This document shows positions 32,655 through 38,999 of a stretch of 38,999 nucleotides of DNA, piece by piece. Position numbers and translations under genes: made by a program. The notes beneath the pieces are model-generated. The model was not told where the DNA came from, ran no database searches, and worked only from the letters and a program-made list of their open reading frames with translations. Source of the DNA: Acidobacteriota bacterium (lineage in GTDB: Bacteria; Acidobacteriota; Terriglobia; Acidiferrales; UBA7541); the NCBI GenBank assembly GCA_003224055.1, contig QHYE01000054.1, positions 1-38,999 on the forward strand, read 5' to 3'. How positions within the stretch are numbered: the stretch's first letter is position 1; each line of letters opens with the position of its first letter.

Positions 32655-34022
32655 TCACCTTTTTTGCTCCAGCATGCGTTTCAAAACCTTGCTGCGCTGT
32701 TGCGCCTGCCAGACCTGATCGGGATTCTTGTCCTGATCCAGCTCGAGAAATTTCTGGTAAGCCTCCAGCGCGGGCTTCGGCTGGTTCAGTTTATCGTAGC
32801 AAATTGCGCGGACAAACCACGTCCCGGCAATAGGCTGTTCCACTTTGGCAATTTCATCCAGCGTCGCGAGCGCGGCTGGATAATTCCCACCCAGAAAGAA
32901 TGCGGAGCTGAGGTCCTTCCAATACACAGTGTTTTTCCCATCCAGGCGCAATGCAGCACGAAGCTCCTTCTCCGCAGCCGAAAAGTCGCGCTTCTGCATA
33001 TATACGCGGGCGAGACCGCCGTGGAGTTCCGCTTCGCCGGGGGCCAGGGCCACTGCCTCCTGAAGAGTATGAGCGGCATCGTCCCATTTTTTCCGGCCAA
33101 TCTGGATGTCGGCACGAAGCTTCAGCAGTTGCAGAGACGGCTTTCCGGAATCCGTGCGGCTGAGTTCGGCATCGGCGGCGTCGAATTTCTCTTGCTCCAG
33201 ATACAAGTGCACCAGCCGCGCGCGCGCGCCAGAATCCGCAGGCTGCACGGCCAAGTATTGTTCATATGCTTCGGTGGCTTCCGGTTTCTTCTGCTGGTCG
33301 AGGCTGCGCGCCAGGCCTAGCAGCGCGCGCGATTCCTTCGGCTGGCGCTCGATGGCGTTACGGAACTTCTGCTCAGCGTGCGCGGGGCGATTCAAGGCGA
33401 GATACGTCTCGCCCAGATGCAGCAACGTGTCCACGTCCAGCGGATCGAGGGCCACGGCATTTTCGAAAGCCGTGGCAGCGGTGCTTGCGTTGCCACTGCG
33501 TTCCAACGCGACTCCCAGAAGAAAGTGCGGGCGGCTTTGCGCCGGCAGGAGTTCCGCGGCTTTGGTGAGCGGCGCGACGGATGCGGCGGGGTCTTTGTCC
33601 AGAAGAAGAATCCCGAGGTCCAGATGGGCTTCGGACATTTTGGGGTCGATGGCGATGGTGCGTTCGTACTCGGCGCGCGCCTCGCTGGTTTTCTTCAGCG
33701 CGGTGTAAACATACGCAAGCTGAAAGTGCGCATAAGCCGAATCCGGCTGTTCGGCAATGACTCTCTGAAGTGGAGTGATTGCCGCTTCGAATTCATTCTT
33801 GTCGATATCGCGCTTCGCTTCGTCCAGCAGGTCGTTCAAAGGATTGGCAACCTTCTGCGACTTAGATTGCCCAGCAGCTTTTTGTTTTGGAGAAGCTTGC
33901 GCAAAAGCAATCAGTTTGTCACCGAAGAGTGGCGTAGCACGCAGCGCCGCTGCGAAGAGGATACTGCAGAGCGTGTACCGGAGAGTTCGTGAGGCCAATG
34001 GACGGTGACGCGAATGCATCAT
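32655..34022 (-). CDS. exported tetratricopeptide-repeat protein
   Basis: 455 aa. A hydrophobic N-terminal segment (about 13-42) suggests export. From about residue 63 there are roughly ten TPR units, for example FEAAITPLQRVIAEQPDSAYAHFQLAYVYTALKKTSEARAEYERTIAIDPKMSEAHLDLG and later KKWDDAAHTLQEAVALAPGEAELHGGLARVYMQKRDFSAAEKELRAALRLD. It probably scaffolds an envelope complex. Its start overlaps the stop of uvrA by 4 nt, and the two small exported proteins follow without gaps. Such coupling of an envelope protein to uvrA is unusual. Confidence 0.88.
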   Translation of the reverse strand: MMHSRHRPLASRTLRYTLCSILFAAALRATPLFGDKLIAFAQASPKQKAAGQSKSQKVANPLNDLLDEAKRDIDKNEFEAAITPLQRVIAEQPDSAYAHFQLAYVYTALKKTSEARAEYERTIAIDPKMSEAHLDLGILLLDKDPAASVAPLTKAAELLPAQSRPHFLLGVALERSGNASTAATAFENAVALDPLDVDTLLHLGETYLALNRPAHAEQKFRNAIERQPKESRALLGLARSLDQQKKPEATEAYEQYLAVQPADSGARARLVHLYLEQEKFDAADAELSRTDSGKPSLQLLKLRADIQIGRKKWDDAAHTLQEAVALAPGEAELHGGLARVYMQKRDFSAAEKELRAALRLDGKNTVYWKDLSSAFFLGGNYPAALATLDEIAKVEQPIAGTWFVRAICYDKLNQPKPALEAYQKFLELDQDKNPDQVWQAQQRSKVLKRMLEQKR

Positions 34023-37000
34023 GGTTCGACCGGAGGAGTCTTGGCTCCATTCAAAACCGTAGCAGTTGGGCCTGCTGCTTTGGATGCGCCGTTCGCTCCG
34101 CGCTTTGCCTGCCCATTACCGTTCAGGACACGCGCCAGGTAGCGGCCGGTATGCGATTGCGGATTCCGCGCCGCCTGTTCCGGCGTCCCCGTTCCGATAA
34201 TTTTGCCGCCGCGGTCGCCGCCTTCCGGCCCCAGATCGATCACCCAGTCCGCGGACTTGATGACGTCCAGGTTATGTTCGATTACCAGGAGCGACGCTCC
34301 ACCCTCGAGCAGCTTGCGGAACGCACTCAGAAGTTTCGCGATGTCATCGAAGTGCAATCCTGTCGTCGGCTCGTCGAGGATGTAGAGCACCCCGTAATTG
34401 TCCGTGCGTGAAAGATGGGCGGCCAGCTTCAATCGCTGCGCTTCGCCCCCCGAGAGCGTCGTTGCGGACTGCCCCAGCCGCAGATACCCAAGCCCAATCT
34501 CATTCAGAATTCTAAGCTTTGAAACGACCTTAGGCACATTCGCGAAAAAGGCCAGCGCCTCCCGCACCGTCAATTGCAGCACTTCATGCACATTCTTCCC
34601 GCGATAGCGCACTTCGAGCACACCGCTCTTAAAGCGCGTGCCCCGGCATTCTTCGCAAATCAGCTCCACGTCCGCCAGAAACTGCATTTCCACGGTGACG
34701 GTGCCGTCGCCCTGGCACGTCTCGCAGCGCCCGCCCGGAACGTTGAATGAAAAATGTCCCGGTGCATAGCCGCGGCGCTTGGCGTCCGGCGTCTCGGCAA
34801 AGACATCCCGGATGGCGTCGAAAGCCTTCAAGTAAGTGGCCGGATTCGAGCGCGGGGTGCGTCCGATGGGCGACTGATCGACGATGATCACTTCGCGGAC
34901 GTTTTCATCGCCTTCCAGTCGGTCGCAGAACTCTTTCACGCTCCCGCCATTCTGTTTGGCCGCGAGCGCTTTGTACAAAACATCATGGACCAGCGTGGAT
35001 TTGCCCGACCCGCTGACTCCCGTAACGACAACGAGCGTGCCGAGCGGAATCATCACATCCAAATTTTGAAGATTGTGCAGGTTCGCGCCGTACAACCGCA
35101 GGAATTTTCCTGCCGGCTTGTGCCGGACGTTTGGCACCGGAATGCGCAGTTCCCCGCTGAGGTAGCGCCCCGTCAGCGATTTATGTTCCGCCAGCATCGC
35201 CTCATACGTACCAGCGAAGAGCAGCTTCCCGCCGAGTTCCCCCGCTCCCGGTCCAAGATCGATGACGCAATCCGCCGCTCGAATCGTGTCCTGGTCGTGT
35301 TCGACGACGAGCACGGTGTTCCCCAGGTCGCGCAACGATTTCAGGATATCAATCAGCCGTTGCGTGTCACGCGGATGAAGACCGATCGACGGCTCATCCA
35401 GCACGTACAGCGCACCGACCAGATGCGAACCAAGCGATGTCGCAAGCTGAATGCGCTGCGATTCTCCGCCGGAAAGCGTGGACGTCAAACGATCCAACGA
35501 CAGGTAATCCAGCCCAACTTCATCCAGGAACTGCAAGCGCGTGCGGATTTCCTCGAGGATCTTTTCCGCAACTTTCCGTTGGCCTTCGGAAAGCTGCAGC
35601 GTAGAGAAGGACACACGCGCTTCCTTCACTGTGAGTTTGCAGACTTCCGTGACCGCTCTTCCCGCCACGCGAACCGCTCGAGCTTCCGCGCGCAAGCGCG
35701 TCCCGCCGCACTCCGGACAAGTGGCGTAGCCGCGATAGCGGCTCAGGAAAACGCGAACATGGAGTTTGTACTTCTTGCGCTCCAGCCAGTTGAAAAATCC
35801 CTTCACGCCTTCGTAGTCGTTTTCTGAATCGCCTTCGAGAATCAGCCTGCGATGTTCCGCGCTAAGCTGCCGCCACGGCACGCTCGTCGGAATGCCTCGT
35901 CCCCGCGCCCATTTCTTCGCTTCTTGAAAAAGCGCGCGATACCGGGGCTTGGTCCACGGCTCGATGGCGCCCTCATCAAAAGACTTGCTCGGGTCCGGGA
36001 CCACCAAATTCAGATCGAAGTCGATTGTGTTTCCGAAACCCTGGCAGCGCGGACAAGCTCCGTAGGGATTGTTGAACGAAAAAAGGCGCGGCTCCGGCTC
36101 CTGGTAGAGCGTGCCGTCATTCTTGCATTCGAATCGTTCGTTGAACGTCAACCGCTCGGCAGCGTTTCCCGCGCCGTCGGCGATAAATTCCAGAATGGCT
36201 TCGCCCTGCCCTTCGCGATAACAAATCTCGATGGAATCCACCAGACGCGAGCGCGACTCTGCATTTACCGCCAGCCGGTCCACAAGCACATAAACCGGCT
36301 TCGAGAAATCCACATCCAGCAGCGTCTCCGGCGAAGAAAATTCGTGGATTCGTCCCGCCTGGACCAGCCGGTTGAAACCGCGTTTCTGCAGATCGAGCAG
36401 CCCTTGGCGAAGCGCGTCCGGCGAGGGAGCTGCCGCAGCCTTTTTCGCGGTGCGTTTCGAAACCACCGTGCTTACAGGCAATGCGATTCGAAACCGATGC
36501 AACACGTAAAACCGTCGCCCCGGCGCCAGCGACAAGATGCGCGTGGCAATTTCGTCCGGGCTGTCCTTCCGAACCTCGGCTCCGCACTTTACGCAAAACG
36601 TCTGCCCGCACCGTGCAAAAAGCAGCCGCAAGTAATCGTAGATTTCCGTTGCTGTGGCCACCGTCGAGCGCGGGTTTCGCGTGGAATTTTTCTGCCGGAT
36701 CGCCACCGCCGGCGCGATGCCAGAAATCTCATCCACATCAGGCTTTTCCATGCGCTCCAGGAACTGCCTTGCGTAGGCAGATAGTGACTCCACGTAGCGC
36801 CGCTGCCCTTCCGCATAGATGGTGTCGAACGCCAGCGAGGATTTTCCCGATCCGCTGACGCCCGTAACCACGGTGATGGCGTTATGCGGAATGTCCACGC
36901 TGATATTTTTCAGATTGTGGACGCGTGCGCCCCGGACGCGGATGGACTCCTGCTCCAGCTGAATTTCTTTCGTGGTGTGGGTGATCTCTTTCGTCGCCAA
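34019..37000 (-). CDS. uvrA: excinuclease ABC subunit A
   Basis: 993 aa, slightly longer than E. coli UvrA. Two ABC ATPase modules are complete: Walker A GVSGSGKSSLAFDTIYAEGQ and GVSGSGKSTLVHDVLYKAL, with signatures TLSGGESQRIQLA and TLSGGEAQRLKLA. Zinc-finger cysteines appear in CPRCQGFG / CPECGGTRL and in CETCQGDGTV...CEECRGTRF; an extra pair, RCGQTFCVKCGAEV, precedes the UvrB-binding region. It finds DNA damage and loads UvrB. The only start giving the N-terminus is TTG 37000 with a weak ribosome site. It heads the run with the TPR, exported and metallopeptidase genes. Confidence 0.97.
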   Translation of the reverse strand: MATKEITHTTKEIQLEQESIRVRGARVHNLKNISVDIPHNAITVVTGVSGSGKSSLAFDTIYAEGQRRYVESLSAYARQFLERMEKPDVDEISGIAPAVAIRQKNSTRNPRSTVATATEIYDYLRLLFARCGQTFCVKCGAEVRKDSPDEIATRILSLAPGRRFYVLHRFRIALPVSTVVSKRTAKKAAAAPSPDALRQGLLDLQKRGFNRLVQAGRIHEFSSPETLLDVDFSKPVYVLVDRLAVNAESRSRLVDSIEICYREGQGEAILEFIADGAGNAAERLTFNERFECKNDGTLYQEPEPRLFSFNNPYGACPRCQGFGNTIDFDLNLVVPDPSKSFDEGAIEPWTKPRYRALFQEAKKWARGRGIPTSVPWRQLSAEHRRLILEGDSENDYEGVKGFFNWLERKKYKLHVRVFLSRYRGYATCPECGGTRLRAEARAVRVAGRAVTEVCKLTVKEARVSFSTLQLSEGQRKVAEKILEEIRTRLQFLDEVGLDYLSLDRLTSTLSGGESQRIQLATSLGSHLVGALYVLDEPSIGLHPRDTQRLIDILKSLRDLGNTVLVVEHDQDTIRAADCVIDLGPGAGELGGKLLFAGTYEAMLAEHKSLTGRYLSGELRIPVPNVRHKPAGKFLRLYGANLHNLQNLDVMIPLGTLVVVTGVSGSGKSTLVHDVLYKALAAKQNGGSVKEFCDRLEGDENVREVIIVDQSPIGRTPRSNPATYLKAFDAIRDVFAETPDAKRRGYAPGHFSFNVPGGRCETCQGDGTVTVEMQFLADVELICEECRGTRFKSGVLEVRYRGKNVHEVLQLTVREALAFFANVPKVVSKLRILNEIGLGYLRLGQSATTLSGGEAQRLKLAAHLSRTDNYGVLYILDEPTTGLHFDDIAKLLSAFRKLLEGGASLLVIEHNLDVIKSADWVIDLGPEGGDRGGKIIGTGTPEQAARNPQSHTGRYLARVLNGNGQAKRGANGASKAAGPTATVLNGAKTPPVEP

Positions 37001-37485
37001 GGGGAAGCCCAGACAGCGCGTTTAGCAGGCACTGCCTAAACTTCAAATTATACGACTGCCGTCAAACCGTAGCAAACAGCCCAATTTCGAGCTACAGCGC
37101 CGCCCACCTTCCTAAAGAACGTCTGACAAGCGGGTCGTTCAAACAGGCGGAACCGTTGGCCTGGGTAGACCCGCTTCTCAGGTCAACCGATTAGCCAGGG
37201 AGCGAATCGAGCGCCCTGCAGGACTCCGCACTATTGTCATAATAGACACATCTGTGTCATGGTTTCCCTTTTCTTTCGTCTCCACTCTGTATACTAAGCA
37301 TAGAAAAGCATGCTTGTTTCCTCCCTCGGGCTGGGAGGGCAAGCCTAACCAAAATAGCCTCAAGCAAGAGCCAGTTCAGAATTCCCCGCAGGACTGGTCA
37401 GGGGCACTCTCTTTCGCATTCCGCTTGTTGAACTGATTGAGTTGCCTGTTTTTTAGGTCGCTGATCGACTACAAGGAGGTCTGCC
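37001..37485 (+). promoter_or_regulatory. long promoter and structured 5' leader of the Asp-box protein gene
   Basis: A dyad GACACA/TGTGTC (37245-37258) precedes a TATACT -10 box (37290-37295; weak -35), which would give a leader of about 185 nt. Within it I can fold by hand: a stem GCTTG+CCTCCC with GGGAGG+CAAGC (37312-37344); a stem CCAGTTC/GGACTGG (37371-37377 with 37391-37397) whose loop CCCC (37384-37387) can pair with GGGG (37401-37404) as a pseudoknot; and GGCACTC/GAGTTGCC (about 37403-37446) followed by TTTTTT at 37449-37454. The last overlaps the pseudoknot G-run, so they may be exclusive. No known riboswitch class is recognised. Confidence 0.4.
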
Positions 37486-38999
37486 ATGGTTCACCGCAAG
37501 AGTTGGGGTCGCATTGTCGCAATTGTGATCCTCGGTTTAGCAGCGCTATGCGCACCCGCCAGTTCGCAACAGTTTTCCACGCCAAAGAATGTTTCAAACA
37601 ACTCGGATTTTTCATTCACTCCACAGCTCGCCGTGGATCTGGGTGGGAACATCTACGTGGTGTGGGAAGATGATACCGACACGAACTCTAATATCTTGTT
37701 CAGCCGTTCGACGGATGGCGGAACGTTTTCGGCCCCAAAGGGCGTCTCCAACAGTGCTGGCTTCTCTTTCAACCCTCGCATTGCAGTGGACTCCGGCGGC
37801 ACCATCAATGTGGTCTGGCAGGATAGTCCTGACTTCTTTAGAACCTCGAATGTGTTCTTCAGCCGCTCGAACGATGGGGGTAATACTTTCTCCACGCCAA
37901 TAAACCTCTCCCAGACGATTGTCTCTGCTTTCTACTCCGTCCCGCAGATCGCAGTGGATACCGCCGGCAACATCAGCGTTGTTTGGGAGAGCGACACTGG
38001 TAACTTCGCCATTTGGTTCAGTGGCTCGAGCGACGGTGGGACCACGTTTTCGGGGCCGAAGATGCTCTCCACCAACACTGGTGGCTCGATAGATCCGCAA
38101 ATCGCCGTGGATAAGAACGGCAACATCAATGTCGTTTGGGAAGATGATATTGCCGGCCATTCAGACATTTCTTTTAGGCGCTCGATCGATGGGGGTGCGA
38201 CCTTCCTCCCGATCCTGATGCCAAAGAATCTCTCGAACCCCGATGGTAGCTTTATTGCTAGCTCCCACAGTCCCCGGATCGCCGTGGATCTTAGCGGCAA
38301 CATCAACGTGGTTTGGGCGGGTACTGACCCCATTGACTTTAATGCGGACATCTTCTTCAGCCGCTCGAACGATAACGGCGAGAACTTCTCGCCCCCGAAG
38401 AATCTCTCGAAGAATACTGTTCTCTTTGGTGACTCTGGCATTCCGCAGATCGCGGTGGATCTTGTCGGCAACATCAACGTGGTTTGGGAAGCCCCTGACA
38501 CTAATCCGGACATCTTCTTTGCTCGCTCTAGTGACGGGGGCGCCAACTTCTCTACGCCGCCACCAAAGATTTCCAACGGCCTCGGCTCCTCGCGCAATGC
38601 ACGGCTGGCCTTGGATACCCACGGCAATATCGATGTGGCCTGGGAGGACAGCACCGGCAATCGGGACATCTTCTTCACACGTTCGACAGATTCAGGCACT
38701 TCATTTCCCACGATAGTCAACCTTTCCAACGACTCGGGCCTGTCCTTAGCCGCACAGATGGCCGCGGACAAGGACGGCAACCTCAACGTGGTCTGGCAAG
38801 ACAACACGCCGGGTATCTCACAAATCTTTTTCAGCCGCTTGCCCGCCGACGCAGGAGCAAACCAGCCGCCGACGATCGTGACTCCGCCAGCGAATCAGAC
38901 AGTCACGGCGGGTCAGACGGCGACGTTCTCGGTGACGGCCTCCGGCACCGCGCCCTTGAGCTATCAGTGGCAAAAGAATGGCGCGGACATCAACGGGGC
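37486..38999 (+). CDS. secreted Asp-box (BNR/sialidase-like) repeat protein with Ig-like domain, truncated by window end
   Basis: 504 complete codons, open at the right edge. ATG 37486 follows AAGGAGGT by 5 nt. Signal peptide about 1-28 (WGRIVAIVILGLAALCAPASSQ). Then come eight repeats of about 50-58 residues with the pattern PQIAVDxxGNINVVWED, DIFFSRSxDGGxxFSxPKNLS; the SxDGGxxF part is the Asp-box of BNR/sialidase-type propellers. The eighth repeat is degenerate (SRLPADAGAN). From about residue 463, PPTIVTPPANQTVTAGQTATF and LSYQWQKNGADI begin an immunoglobulin-like domain. It is likely a cell-surface or secreted adhesin-like or binding protein; enzyme activity is not supported, since no sialidase arginine triad is evident. 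Confidence 0.88.
   Translation, partial: MVHRKSWGRIVAIVILGLAALCAPASSQQFSTPKNVSNNSDFSFTPQLAVDLGGNIYVVWEDDTDTNSNILFSRSTDGGTFSAPKGVSNSAGFSFNPRIAVDSGGTINVVWQDSPDFFRTSNVFFSRSNDGGNTFSTPINLSQTIVSAFYSVPQIAVDTAGNISVVWESDTGNFAIWFSGSSDGGTTFSGPKMLSTNTGGSIDPQIAVDKNGNINVVWEDDIAGHSDISFRRSIDGGATFLPILMPKNLSNPDGSFIASSHSPRIAVDLSGNINVVWAGTDPIDFNADIFFSRSNDNGENFSPPKNLSKNTVLFGDSGIPQIAVDLVGNINVVWEAPDTNPDIFFARSSDGGANFSTPPPKISNGLGSSRNARLALDTHGNIDVAWEDSTGNRDIFFTRSTDSGTSFPTIVNLSNDSGLSLAAQMAADKDGNLNVVWQDNTPGISQIFFSRLPADAGANQPPTIVTPPANQTVTAGQTATFSVTASGTAPLSYQWQKNGADING

Noticed and set aside
37300-37460. c-di-GMP-I (GEMM) riboswitch in front of the surface protein
   Set aside because: A GGGCAAGCC-like stretch is present, but the conserved CACGCACAGGGCAAACC and GGGACGCAAAGCC blocks of the class are missing.
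37932-38807. Long minus-strand open frame (291 codons) opposite the Asp-box protein
   Set aside because: It mirrors the repeat structure of the plus-strand gene, starts without a ribosome site and has a low-complexity translation. The plus strand has signal peptide, ribosome site and domain logic.

Overview
The window (about 39 kb, GC-rich) looks like a chromosomal segment of an uncultivated or soil-type Acidobacteriota. The evidence is the VWFA-domain secreted protein of the type abundant in that phylum, a compact PilMNOPQ locus, the style of the APC permeases and UbiD decarboxylase, many short operons with 4-nt ATGA overlaps, and a secreted Asp-box/Ig-like repeat protein. The phylum assignment is an inference from family content, not a measured placement. 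No phage, plasmid, IS element or CRISPR array was seen.

Layout. 1-1.1 kb: the 3' stub of a short-chain dehydrogenase gene and a small alpha/beta hydrolase. 1.5-2.6 kb (+): the VWFA protein, convergent with a selenocysteine tRNA gene (selC, 2672-2770, minus), the clearest RNA gene of the window. 2.9-23.8 kb is almost entirely minus-strand. Reading in the direction of transcription: a UbiD-family decarboxylase; a small helix-turn-helix protein leading pilM-pilN-pilO-pilP-pilQ (type IV pilus inner-membrane platform and outer-membrane secretin); pepP-like peptidase, accB, accC and thiE; two APC amino-acid permeases; a membrane-bound SpoIIE-type phosphatase; nnr and tsaE (overlapping); and an 828-aa protein with a class III cyclase-like domain. 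24.3-27.3 kb (+): a small membrane protein, then iscS and mnmA, a sulfur-relay pair in which cysteine desulfurase feeds tRNA 2-thiolation. 27.4-30.2 kb (-): DUF948 and YtxH envelope/stress proteins and uvrC. 30.3-30.8 kb (+): a TPR exported protein. 30.9-37.0 kb (-): uvrA followed by a tightly overlapping string (TPR protein, two small exported helical proteins, an HExxH metallopeptidase). 37.5 kb to the end (+): a truncated secreted protein with eight Asp-box-like repeats and an Ig-like domain, behind a long leader that can be folded by hand into a hairpin, a pseudoknot and a terminator-like stem.

The less obvious signal is a family of short imperfect palindromes. Two related copies, one in frame inside iscS and one just after mnmA, differ by paired changes that keep the stem. 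The second is followed by a T-tract on the minus strand and appears to serve as the terminator of the DUF948 gene. A second palindrome type (TGTAGGGGCGC stem) lies between the two permease genes, with a degenerate relative at the left edge.
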